Shown: positions 8,915 to 16,276 of the stretch, piece by piece | Numbering within the stretch: the stretch's first letter is position 1 | Layout of the letters: every line of letters starts with the position of its first letter | Source: Bacteroidales bacterium | GTDB taxonomy: Bacteria; Bacteroidota; Bacteroidia; Bacteroidales; UBA932 | Length of the DNA stretch: 64,000 nucleotides | NCBI GenBank assembly: GCA_023227835.1 | Contig: JALOCI010000009.1 | Coordinates: forward strand, 14,293-78,292 | Direction: 5' to 3' | Position numbers and translations under genes: made by a program | Notes under the pieces: generated by a model | The model's database searches: none | Seen by the model: only the letters and a program-made list of their open reading frames with translations | Told to the model about the DNA's origin: nothing

Positions 8915-8930
8915 CATGAAACGTTTTATT
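8915..8930 (+). promoter_or_regulatory. Putative LacI-family operator O3 on the nuclease start codon
   Basis: The site CATGAAACGTTTTATT matches O1 at 13 of 16 bases, with identical GAAACGTTTTA core. It overlaps the nuclease start (ATG AAA CGT TTT) about 20 bases after the -7 element, the same arrangement as O1 on the opposite arm. The match could partly arise from coding for MKRF, so it is less certain than O1 and O2. Confidence 0.5.
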
Positions 8931-9827
8931 ATCATATCGGCATTAATAGCCAGTCTTTTCAATTGTGTGAATGCAAACGCATTCGGCCGCCGCAATCACG
9001 CGACTATTGCATGTATCGCAGAGCAACATCTCTCACGTGCCGCTCGCAAAGCTGTACAGGAAATTTATCAAAAAGAGAGCCTGATTGAACATGCTACCTT
9101 TCCTGATGAAGATAGATATAAAATTTGTGTCCCTTTGGAAGAGGGTGAGTATATAATTGTTGACGGAGCTCCTGTGCTCAAGGGCCCTGATGGTAATGCA
9201 TTCAGCTTTGGAGCATTTTACAGTACTGATGACAAAGGAAGAGTATGGAGTACCATCCCTCATGGATGGTTTGCTGATGAATCCGGCAATTACCTGAATG
9301 TAGACAAGGGAGAATGTATTTGGGCAATAAAAAAGTATTCTGAAGTACTCCGAAACAGGAAGAATCATTCTGCCGAGGAGGTTAAACTTGCCCTTCAAAT
9401 GGTAGTTCATCTGGTTGGAGACATGCATTGCCCTTCACATGTCCACTTTAAAGACAAACGTGACCGCAATGATTTAAAATACAACGTTATCTATGGTGGC
9501 AGGGAAATCAGGTACCATAATATCTGGGATACTGATATTCTGGTTGATCGCTATATTGGGGGACCTGTAGATTTTGCATATTATTGCGACCCGTTCATTA
9601 ACGGAGCTTTAAGCAAAAAAGAAGCTGTCCGCTGGCAGAAAGAGATACAGAAGGGCAGTATTGAGGATTGGTGCCGTGATATTACAAGCCGCCTGGAGCC
9701 TGTCTTTGAGCCGGAACCAGGTAGCAAAATCACCAAAGAGCAACTACAGGTTTTCGGACCACTGGGTCGTGACATGGTTCTAAGAGCCGGGTATCGCCTT
9801 GCCGCATTGCTAAACGAGGTTCTATAG
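8916..9827 (+). CDS. S1/P1-type zinc nuclease, exported
   Basis: S1/P1 nucleases cut single-stranded DNA and RNA and remove 3'-phosphates using three zinc ions. The start is set at ATG 8916 because the next residues form a signal peptide (MKRFIIISALIASLFNCVNA); the open frame reaches back to 8778 without family likeness. After cleavage following ANA, the mature protein would begin FGRRNH, giving His6. Other ligand positions are visible: HLVGDMHCPSHV (H-x3-D-x5-H) and HNIWD (H-x3-D). The normal N-terminal Trp1 is replaced by Phe; Trp1 binds zinc through backbone atoms, so activity may survive. The 303-residue length fits the family. It is divergent from the LacI gene and likely co-regulated with the phosphatase operon. 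Confidence 0.88.
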   Translation: MKRFIIISALIASLFNCVNANAFGRRNHATIACIAEQHLSRAARKAVQEIYQKESLIEHATFPDEDRYKICVPLEEGEYIIVDGAPVLKGPDGNAFSFGAFYSTDDKGRVWSTIPHGWFADESGNYLNVDKGECIWAIKKYSEVLRNRKNHSAEEVKLALQMVVHLVGDMHCPSHVHFKDKRDRNDLKYNVIYGGREIRYHNIWDTDILVDRYIGGPVDFAYYCDPFINGALSKKEAVRWQKEIQKGSIEDWCRDITSRLEPVFEPEPGSKITKEQLQVFGPLGRDMVLRAGYRLAALLNEVL

Positions 9828-9865
9828 AGATTTTTCTATATTTCTAATTTTTATGCTTTTATAGT

Positions 9866-9886
9866 TGACATTTATTCCAAATGTCA
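9866..9886. repeat. Perfect 8-bp inverted repeat in the gap after the nuclease gene
   Basis: The arms TGACATTT and AAATGTCA are separated by ATTCC. There is no following T-run, so it is a poor terminator. A weak promoter-like TAACTTTA begins at 9887, directly next to the repeat, so it may be an operator for the next gene. The rest of the 180-base gap shows nothing else I can support. Confidence 0.4.
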
Positions 9887-10007
9887 TAACTTTACATTTC
9901 ATTGTCTAAGATGTGGTTAAGTAAATTTCCGCATACTATTAATCTGTCCCCGGAAAAATATGAGTTTAAATCATATTTGAAGCATAAATTTTTTGAAATA
10001 ATTAATA

Positions 10008-11041
10008 ATGAGAATATTATCTGTTTATTTAACACTTTTGCTTTCTGTCTTTTATATCTGCGTCTATGGCCAGGAAAGATGGAAATCCTACTATTATACC
10101 GATAAAAATTTTAAAATCGATTTTTTTCAACAACCCATTATCTCCGCTGACACTTCATTTTTGCAGGATTCTCCTCTGCTGACATATAATTGGGAAATCA
10201 ATGTTGACGATACTTTACATGAAAACAAATACTATGGGTTAAGCTTCACAAAATATCCATCCGAGTACATATGCTCAGACTCTCTGCTGTCTGTTGTGGA
10301 AGGTTTTATCAACTCTTCCCAGAATGAATTATTTGAAGATAAGGAATTTTTACTTTTATCGTCTTCATTAGTTGAAAAGGACGGATATCCCGGAAAGATC
10401 TTCAAGTGGAAAAATACTAATACAAACATATTTCTTGAGTTCCGTATATTTCTTGTAAATAGCTCTTTATATCAATTATCGGTGGTTTCACGAGAAGATC
10501 AGAGCCATAATATATTTATAAACAATTATTTTGATTCGTTTAACCTAATCAATACTACCAAGGGGAGTTTTGTTGTCCCGAACGATTCGGTTGAGCAAAA
10601 ATATTTAATTGATTTTCCTTCCAAACCTACAGCACAAAATAAACTCATTGATTCTGAATACGGGAAATTGACTATTAATATCCAGACACTGGAAACAGAT
10701 GAAACTGCAGATAATATTGTATACGTTTCTCTTCAGACTAAATATCCTAAGAAAGTTGTCAATCAGGATGAAATCTATGAATTAAATAAGTTTTATAAAA
10801 ATGTATTGACAATTCATTGGAATCAGTAAATGGGGAGCTGATTTCAATCAACGATGTGTTTTACAACAATATACCGGGCAAAGAGTACAAGTGTTATTTC
10901 TCTAAAGGTGAATTTCTTATGGTTTATCGAGTATTTTACATCGATGATTTTTTATATTCTCTCGGAGTCTTAACATATCCAAATAAAGATAAAAACAGAG
11001 AGATGTCAGATTTTTTCAACTCTTTTAGAATTGTCAAATAA
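10008..11041 (+). pseudogene. Frameshifted gene for an exported protein with two PsbP-like repeats
   Basis: The first frame (10008 to stop near 10829) gives a signal peptide (MRILSVYLTLLLSVFYICVYG) and a domain ending YFDSFNLI, then a second domain that stops abruptly after NKFYKNVLTIHWNQ. The next frame continues that second domain to 11041 and ends FFNSFRIVK, matching the end of the first domain. Adding one A within ACAATTC (around 10810-10814) would restore one frame reading NVLTNSLESVNGEL. So this is either a real one-base deletion or a sequencing error in one gene of about 344 codons. The repeated layout resembles PsbP-like/DUF-type secreted proteins of Bacteroidota, but the function is unknown. 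Base composition is markedly AT-rich compared with both sides. Confidence 0.7.
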
Positions 11042-11053
11042 ACTATAAAAATT

Positions 11054-11473
11054 ATGAATCATCTACTATCTGAAACGGCCCGGTGGATTACAGAGACAGA
11101 ATTTGTGTATCCGGACGGGAGCATATCTAAAGGCAAAGGCGAATCAAATATTGATGTAAAAGCGCAAATTGTTATAAACAATAGTCGGACTATGTTCGGT
11201 CAGACAGAGATTACTAATGATTATGTGATAAGATTGAATTCTGACAACGAATATATGTTTGAATCCGTGAACCCGGAACTTGGTATATTGAACGGAGTTT
11301 TCAACATTGACAGAAATCTGATTTTTTCAAAATTTGTAATTCAGAATACAACTCTGAATGGTTTCGAGATTATCAGTAGAGAAGAAGACACATGTTTTGC
11401 ACATGGTGCATTATACGATGGTCAAACTTTGATTAACACATGGAATGCTGTGATGAAAAGGGTTTTGGGCTAA
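11054..11473 (+). CDS. Hypothetical protein, beta-rich, 139 residues
   Basis: I do not recognise the family. The protein begins MNHLLSETARWITETEFVYP, has no signal peptide and alternates short polar and hydrophobic strands (QIVINNSRTMFGQTEI; NGVFNIDRNLIFSKFVI), suggesting a small lipocalin-like or antiparallel beta fold. It ends TLINTWNAVMKRVLG. Its stop is followed at once by the methyltransferase start (TAA ATG), so the two are probably co-transcribed. The length and AT-rich codon use match its neighbours in this accessory stretch. Confidence 0.6.
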   Translation: MNHLLSETARWITETEFVYPDGSISKGKGESNIDVKAQIVINNSRTMFGQTEITNDYVIRLNSDNEYMFESVNPELGILNGVFNIDRNLIFSKFVIQNTTLNGFEIISREEDTCFAHGALYDGQTLINTWNAVMKRVLG

Positions 11474-12361
11474 ATGAAAAGGTCTGGTTTTTTAGATAAA
11501 ATAGATAAGCAAATAGAATTTAATCAAGACAAAAACATTTTTCTTGAAAATCTGGAAATTTTTAAATTCGCCAAAGAGACTGTTGATGTTATTTCTAAAA
11601 TTGACAAATTAAAGCCAAACACAAAATTTTCTTTAATAGATTATACCACAGATAAAGCAATTGAAGAGTTTCACAGAGTAAACCAATATTATTCATTTGA
11701 TATAGAGGCAAGAAGCAAGTTGAAGAATATTTACACAGACTTAATTGATGACATTCAACTTAATAAACATTCAATTGAAGATATATCCAATAGGCATTAT
11801 GAGAAATTAAGAAACTGGATTAAAGAAAGTAATTCTTTCGCTGAGAAAATCTATAAAAATGCAGATGAGAAAGTGACTCCTGTTGCTTGTTTTGAGTATA
11901 CTCCGGAGCTGCAAATATCAATTTTAAAAATCGACATTAATACTTCAATAAATCCCTTTCTGGATATTGGCTGTGGCGCAAACGGGCGCTTAGTAAATTA
12001 TCTGAAAGATAGGGGAATTGATGCCCATGGTATAGACCGAAACGTAATTCCGCACTCAAGTTTTGAAACAGCAGACTGGCTGGAATATAAATACGGAAAA
12101 GATAGATGGGGAACAATTGTCAGTAACCTGGGATTTTCAAATCATTTCAATCACCACAATCTGAGAGAAGACGGCAACTATATTGAATATGGAAAAACAT
12201 ATATGAATATCTTGCAATCGCTGAAGATTGGAGGAAGTTTCCATTATGCTCCCGACTTACCATTTATAGAAGAATTTCTTGATTATAACTGCTTTACGAT
12301 AGCAAAATATGATGTTGATAAAAATGACTTTAAAGCAACAGTTGTAAAAAGAATTAAGTAA
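11474..12361 (+). CDS. SAM-dependent methyltransferase-like protein
   Basis: A 295-residue protein. The N-terminal 140 residues are helical and charged without a recognised domain. Residues 162-171 form SAM motif I (FLDIGCGANGR), followed by the acidic residue of motif II (HGIDRN) and a motif-IV-like stretch (WGTIVSNLGFSNHFNHHN), as in class I methyltransferases. A LKIGGSFHYAPDL segment fits motif VI. The target is unknown. The gene starts directly after the upstream hypothetical and is followed by a fragment of another gene, so the local arrangement looks rearranged. It could also be a non-catalytic Rossmann protein. Confidence 0.7.
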   Translation: MKRSGFLDKIDKQIEFNQDKNIFLENLEIFKFAKETVDVISKIDKLKPNTKFSLIDYTTDKAIEEFHRVNQYYSFDIEARSKLKNIYTDLIDDIQLNKHSIEDISNRHYEKLRNWIKESNSFAEKIYKNADEKVTPVACFEYTPELQISILKIDINTSINPFLDIGCGANGRLVNYLKDRGIDAHGIDRNVIPHSSFETADWLEYKYGKDRWGTIVSNLGFSNHFNHHNLREDGNYIEYGKTYMNILQSLKIGGSFHYAPDLPFIEEFLDYNCFTIAKYDVDKNDFKATVVKRIK

Positions 12362-12375
12362 GACTTCTTTATGGG

Positions 12376-12474
12376 ACAGAGCATAATTACTTTCCGCTTT
12401 GGCCGGACGGTAAACCTAATTATGACATATTCAATTGGGACAAAGTTGTCAAGGACTGGTTAAAATGGTTATAA
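12376..12474 (+). pseudogene. Remnant: C-terminal end of an unidentified gene
   Basis: In the gap between the methyltransferase and the MBL-fold gene, one frame reads TEHNYFPLWPDGKPNYDIF and on to DWLKWL before TAA at 12472-12474. The aromatic and Asp/Pro-rich composition looks like real protein, but there is no start codon in frame, and upstream it runs into the methyltransferase gene. I read it as the leftover 3' end of a lost or replaced gene, another sign that this stretch has been rearranged. Confidence 0.45.
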
Positions 12475-12484
12475 AAAGAGAGTT

Positions 12485-13210
12485 ATGAAATGCTGGGTAA
12501 CAAAAAGTGGTTATAAGATAATCCGCGTCCTTGCCGGAAGAAGCAATGTTTTCTTGTTGACTAATGGAGAAAAGAACATCCTTATAGACACTTCAACATC
12601 CTATTTATGGGGAAAGCTCCAAAGGAGACTTGGGTTGTTAAATATAGAAACCATTGACTATCTTGTTTTAACTCATTCTCATTTTGATCACGCCGCAAAT
12701 GCAAAAAGGATAAAAACAAAATATAAACCCACTATTGTAATACACAAGAACGAAGCCTTGTCCCTATCACGAGGAGAGATGGCAATACCAAATGGAACCT
12801 TAATATTTACAACATTATTAGTCCGCACACTGGGCCGGCTTATTCCCAAATCATTACTAGAATACACTCCTTGTGAACCGGATTTGCTTATTGACTCTGA
12901 TTACAGCTTTAAAACCATTGGTTTCAATGCCTGTCTGACACATACACCGGGACACACGAAAGGCTCCTTGAGCCTGATTGTTGATGATGAAATAGCAATT
13001 GTAGGTGACACATTATTTGGTGTTTTCAGATGGTCTGTCAATCCACCTTATGCAGATAATCGGAATACAATGATCAATAGCTGGAAAAAACTATTAGATA
13101 CCAAATGTTTAATATTTCTGCCTTCTCACGGAAGTGCAATTAAAAGATCATTATTGAAACACAATTTTAGAAAAATTCAAAAGATTGATCTTGGTCAGAA
13201 AAGTGAATAA
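12485..13210 (+). CDS. MBL-fold metallo-hydrolase
   Basis: A 241-residue metallo-beta-lactamase-fold enzyme. The metal motif HxHxDH is intact as THSHFDHAAN (His64, His66, Asp68, His69). Further ligand motifs are LTHTPGHTKGS and IAIVGDTLFG, and the final His is in FLPSHGSAI. There is no signal peptide, so it is cytoplasmic. Members of this general group hydrolyse thioesters, lactones or cyclic phosphates; the substrate cannot be told here. It starts 10 bases after a gene remnant and ends 8 bases before an AraC-family gene, which may be in the same transcript. Confidence 0.85.
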   Translation: MKCWVTKSGYKIIRVLAGRSNVFLLTNGEKNILIDTSTSYLWGKLQRRLGLLNIETIDYLVLTHSHFDHAANAKRIKTKYKPTIVIHKNEALSLSRGEMAIPNGTLIFTTLLVRTLGRLIPKSLLEYTPCEPDLLIDSDYSFKTIGFNACLTHTPGHTKGSLSLIVDDEIAIVGDTLFGVFRWSVNPPYADNRNTMINSWKKLLDTKCLIFLPSHGSAIKRSLLKHNFRKIQKIDLGQKSE

Positions 13211-13218
13211 TTTTTAAA

Positions 13219-14178
13219 ATGAATACACAAGACCGAAGCCGACAGGAATACACGGCAAGAATCAACAGAGTGACTGATTATATTGAACAACATATAAATG
13301 AAGAACTCACTCTGGACATATTAGCCGATATAGCGTGCTTCTCCCCTTTTCACTTTCACCGTATTTTTACGGCAATTACTAAAGAGCCGATTAATGCCTT
13401 CATTCAAAGGGTTCGTATCGAGAAAGCGGCACGAAAACTTATAAATGAAGATATTTCAATAAGTGAGGTTGCATATAATTGTGGTTTCGGCAGTGTTGCC
13501 CACTTCAGCCGCACATTCCGTAAATATTTCGGAGTTACGGCAAAAGAGTACCGACAGATAGAAAAGGCGGTTTTTGCGAAAGACGGATTGTATTTTAGCA
13601 AGAATGGTCAACTCAGGAGCAAGATAGATCAACAATACCCCGATTTTAGAAATCAACTTTGCAGTGAAGAAATCAATCAATTTAATCACTCAAATTTAAT
13701 TATTATGGAGACTAAAATCGAAATTAAAGAGATGCCTGCTTTCAATGTAATCTATTGCAGACATACAGGACAGTTTAACCAAATCGGTGAGGCTTACGAG
13801 AAGTTGATGAAATGGGCCGGTCCAAGGGGTTTGCTGAAATTTCCGCAAACCAAAACCTTAACTGTCTATCACGACGATCCTGCCATAACAGCTATTGACC
13901 AGGTACGCCAGAGTGCTTGCATAACAGTTGAGAATGATGTCAAGACAGAGGGAGAGATCGGGAAAATGAAAATTGACGGCGGCAGGTATGCTGTCGGTCG
14001 CTTCGAAATTGATGTAACAGGATTTGAGAAAGCATGGAATACTATGTGCTTGTGGCTTACAGAAAGCGGATACCAGCCGGGGGAGGGCTATCCTTATGAA
14101 TTGTATCACAATTCTCCGCAAGATGATATAAACCAGAAGTTTGTATTAGATATCTGCATCCCGGTGAAACCACTCTAA
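13219..14178 (+). CDS. AraC-family regulator with GyrI-like effector domain
   Basis: The 319-residue protein has an N-terminal AraC DNA-binding domain with two helix-turn-helix motifs (LTLDILADIACFSPFHFHRI and ISEVAYNCGFGSVAHFSRTF, within residues 15-110). A C-terminal GyrI-like/AraC_E_bind domain follows from about residue 158 (IEIKEMPAFNVIYCRHTGQF to the end). This order is that of Rob- and SoxS-related effector-responsive activators; the GyrI-like part binds small hydrophobic drugs in characterised relatives. It directly follows the MBL-fold gene, which could be its target. A terminator-like hairpin follows at 14201. Confidence 0.92.
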   Translation: MNTQDRSRQEYTARINRVTDYIEQHINEELTLDILADIACFSPFHFHRIFTAITKEPINAFIQRVRIEKAARKLINEDISISEVAYNCGFGSVAHFSRTFRKYFGVTAKEYRQIEKAVFAKDGLYFSKNGQLRSKIDQQYPDFRNQLCSEEINQFNHSNLIIMETKIEIKEMPAFNVIYCRHTGQFNQIGEAYEKLMKWAGPRGLLKFPQTKTLTVYHDDPAITAIDQVRQSACITVENDVKTEGEIGKMKIDGGRYAVGRFEIDVTGFEKAWNTMCLWLTESGYQPGEGYPYELYHNSPQDDINQKFVLDICIPVKPL

Positions 14179-14200
14179 AAAGGGTTGGTAAATAATAGGC

Positions 14201-14236
14201 AGGGTGAATGCAAATAATGCACTCACCCTCTTTTTG
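14201..14236 (+). terminator. Terminator after the AraC/GyrI regulator gene
   Basis: A hairpin with arms AGGGTGAATGCA and TGCACTCACCCT (one mismatch in 12 pairs, small AT loop) is followed by CTTTTTG. It lies 22 bases after the regulator stop codon. Confidence 0.7.
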
Positions 14237-14277
14237 ATATATTTGCATCATATTCAAAACCATCAACTATTACAAAA

Positions 14278-14353
14278 ATGAAAAGATTCGTGGAAAGATC
14301 TCTATACAAAAGACCCCGAAACGGTATTGGCAGAGAGCGGAATATTAAAATAG
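14278..14353 (+). pseudogene. Small ORF remnant, probably frameshifted
   Basis: From ATG 14278 the reading ATG-A-AAA GAT would, if one A of the run were removed, encode a 24-residue peptide starting MKDSWKDLYTKDPETVLAES and ending GILK before TAG at 14351-14353. A TATATTTG promoter-like octamer is at 14238-14245. The protein-like composition suggests the leftover of a gene or a small frameshifted ORF. I do not recognise it. Confidence 0.3.
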
Positions 14354-14370
14354 CAGATTTATAAAAAAAA

Positions 14371-14401
14371 TTTGTAAATTGAATTTTACTCCATATCTTT
14401 G
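14371..14401 (+). promoter_or_regulatory. Promoter of tRNA-Pro
   Basis: TTTG at 14371-14374, a 19-base spacer and TATCTTTG at 14394-14401 match the Bacteroidota primary sigma-factor promoter (TTTG-N19-TAnnTTTG) exactly. The tRNA begins 35 bases after the -7 element. Confidence 0.85.
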
Positions 14402-14436
14402 CACTCCCTTTCAAGAGAGGGATAGTTCTTATAAAT

Positions 14437-14510
14437 CGGGGTGTGGCGCAGTTGGCTAGCGCACCTGCTTTGGGAGCAGGGGGTCCTCCGTTCGAGTCGG
14501 AGTACCCCGA
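14437..14510 (+). tRNA. tRNA-Pro (anticodon TGG)
   Basis: All four stems fold. The acceptor pairs CGGGGTG with TACCCCG (with a wobble), the anticodon stem CCTGC/GCAGG encloses loop TTTGGGA with anticodon TGG, and the T arm is CTCCG-TTCGAGT-CGGAG. The discriminator base is A and CCA is not encoded. It has its own promoter at 14371 and terminator at 14531. Confidence 0.97.
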
Positions 14511-14530
14511 CAAAATTGATTTCAAAAAAT

Positions 14531-14566
14531 AAAAAACCTGTAATTCGTAAGATTTGCAGGTTTTTT
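14531..14566 (+). terminator. Terminator after tRNA-Pro
   Basis: A 13-pair stem, AAAAAACCTGTAA with TTGCAGGTTTTTT (one G-T wobble), encloses a 10-base loop and ends in a T-run. It follows the tRNA by 20 bases. Confidence 0.85.
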
Positions 14567-14620
14567 AACTTTTAACTATTCACTACACACTATTCACTAA
14601 AAACCACAACACCTCCCTCC

Positions 14621-15427
14621 ATGAACTTTCAGTATATAAGGCCCTCCGGCTTTTTAGCACAATATATAAGGCATTACTGGATTCTCGAAGCTGATGCCTC
14701 AGACGGAGAGGTGTGTGAAAGGGTCATACCGACAGGAAACATAGAGTGGATGTTCCATTATCGGAACACTTTTATCGTCAGAAATTCAGGAGAGCAAATC
14801 GTACAACCACGCTCTTTGGCAAGCGGTATTAGCTGTAATTACTTCGACGTGGCAACTAGAGGAGAATCTGGAGTTATTGCAGTCACATTCCTTCCGGGCG
14901 GAGCTTCCCGCTTCTTACGTTTTCCGTTATCCGACCTGGAAGACTCCTCAGTCTCTCTGTCAGACATCTTCAATTCCAGGATAAAAGAGACAGAAGAGCG
15001 TGTATGCACAGCTAGTTCAAACAAAGAGAGAATACAGATAATTGAGCAATTTCTCACAGAGTGCTTCCGACAAGTTAAAACAACTGATGTACAGTTAATT
15101 GAAAGGTGTGTGGAATTAATCACGCAAACCAGGGGACAGATGAGGAGTTCCGACCTCTCCAGGAGACTCTCAGTTACAGACAAATCACTGGAACGAAAAT
15201 TTTCAAGCTATTTAGGTAAAACGCCGAAACAGTTTATCCGTATAGTCCGTTTTCAAAGCGTGATTCAAAACCTCTCCTGCACAGGGCCCAAAGATCTTAC
15301 GAGATTTACATACGATAACGGGTATTTTGATCAGGCACATTTTATTAAAGACTTTAAAAGCCTGTCAGGCTATACTCCGAAGGAGTTTCTTGCACTTGGC
15401 CCTTGTCATGCCGACTACTTCGAATAG
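14621..15427 (+). CDS. AraC-family regulator with DUF6597-type N-terminal domain
   Basis: A 268-residue regulator. The N-terminal half begins MNFQYIRPSGFLAQYIRHYW and contains RVIPTGNIEWMFHY, typical of the DUF6597/AraC-like ligand domain. The C-terminal half (about 155-262) is an AraC DNA-binding domain with RMSSDLSRRL-type first helix-turn-helix and the family signature near FDQAHFIKDFKSLSGYTPKE. It is placed 75 bases upstream of an ABC transporter/UvrA-like operon on the same strand, so it is the likely local regulator of that operon. The gap between them holds no feature I can support. Confidence 0.88.
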   Translation: MNFQYIRPSGFLAQYIRHYWILEADASDGEVCERVIPTGNIEWMFHYRNTFIVRNSGEQIVQPRSLASGISCNYFDVATRGESGVIAVTFLPGGASRFLRFPLSDLEDSSVSLSDIFNSRIKETEERVCTASSNKERIQIIEQFLTECFRQVKTTDVQLIERCVELITQTRGQMRSSDLSRRLSVTDKSLERKFSSYLGKTPKQFIRIVRFQSVIQNLSCTGPKDLTRFTYDNGYFDQAHFIKDFKSLSGYTPKEFLALGPCHADYFE

Positions 15428-15502
15428 CTGATTGTCGTTTTTTTACAATTTTGTCATTTTCAAACCCGATACTTTTGTCCCCTCAACAAAAATATCAAGA
15501 TA

Positions 15503-16276
15503 ATGACAACAGCAATCAAAGTCAAAGATCTCAGAAAGAGTTATCCTGACGGAACGGAGGCACTAAAAGGTGTCCATCTTGAAATCCCTGAAGGAAAGCT
15601 TTTTGCCCTTCTTGGCCCGAATGGGGCGGGCAAGAGCACCCTTCTAAAAATCCTTACCACACTTATCAAAAAGAGCTCAGGAGATTTCCTGATAGAAGGG
15701 ATTAATCCTGAAACAAATTTCTCCAAGATTCAACGTCACATAGGTGTTGCCTCCCAAGAGAACGAACTTGACCCGTCAGAAACAGTAGAATCGTTACTGA
15801 TATTTCAAGGAAGGCTATTCGGCATGACTAAAGAGGCCTCAACTGAAAGATGCGGGGAGCTGCTTTCTCTCTTTCAACTGGAAAGTGAAAGGAGTAAAAA
15901 GACGGGGAACCTCTCCGGAGGCAATAAACGTCGTCTCCATTGTGCCCTGGCACTTGTTCACAAACCTAAGCTTCTCTTTCTTGACGAACCGACTGTCGGA
16001 ATGGATCCCATGGCTCGCCACACCTTTTGGAATGTCATCTCCGATCTGAAAAGTAATGAAGGACTTACAATATTCCTGACTACCCAATATCTTGAAGAAG
16101 CTGAGAGACATGCCTCCGAAATGGCAATTATTATAAACGGAGCTATTCACTTCAGAGGTTCTGTTTCCGAATTCAAAAAAGAGGTTAATCCTGATGAGAA
16201 AGCTTCTCTTGAAGATAGTTATCTTCTATTTTTAAAATCTTACAGTAATGATATAAAAACTAAAAAAAATGAATAA
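15503..16276 (+). CDS. ABC transporter ATPase, DrrA-like (ABC-2 exporter)
   Basis: A 257-residue ATPase with Walker A GPNGAGKST (38-46), a signature LSGGNKRRL instead of the commoner LSGGMKRR, and Walker B LLFLDEPTVGMDP. The Asp/Glu after Walker B and TQYLEEAE switch region match the multidrug/daunorubicin-resistance ATPase group, which pairs with ABC-2 permeases to export drugs or lipids. Its last 8 bases overlap the permease gene. With the UvrA-like gene following, the three genes repeat the order drrA-drrB-drrC of anthracycline producers. The export substrate is unknown. Confidence 0.9.
   Translation: MTTAIKVKDLRKSYPDGTEALKGVHLEIPEGKLFALLGPNGAGKSTLLKILTTLIKKSSGDFLIEGINPETNFSKIQRHIGVASQENELDPSETVESLLIFQGRLFGMTKEASTERCGELLSLFQLESERSKKTGNLSGGNKRRLHCALALVHKPKLLFLDEPTVGMDPMARHTFWNVISDLKSNEGLTIFLTTQYLEEAERHASEMAIIINGAIHFRGSVSEFKKEVNPDEKASLEDSYLLFLKSYSNDIKTKKNE

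Noticed and set aside
8778..8915. Longer N-terminus of the nuclease frame
   Set aside because: The signal peptide begins at 8916 and the promoter element at 8892-8899 lies inside the upper extension.
8864..8995. Longer N-terminus of the LacI-type regulator
   Set aside because: LacI proteins begin just before the helix-turn-helix; the additional 44 residues overlap the nuclease start region and have no family likeness.
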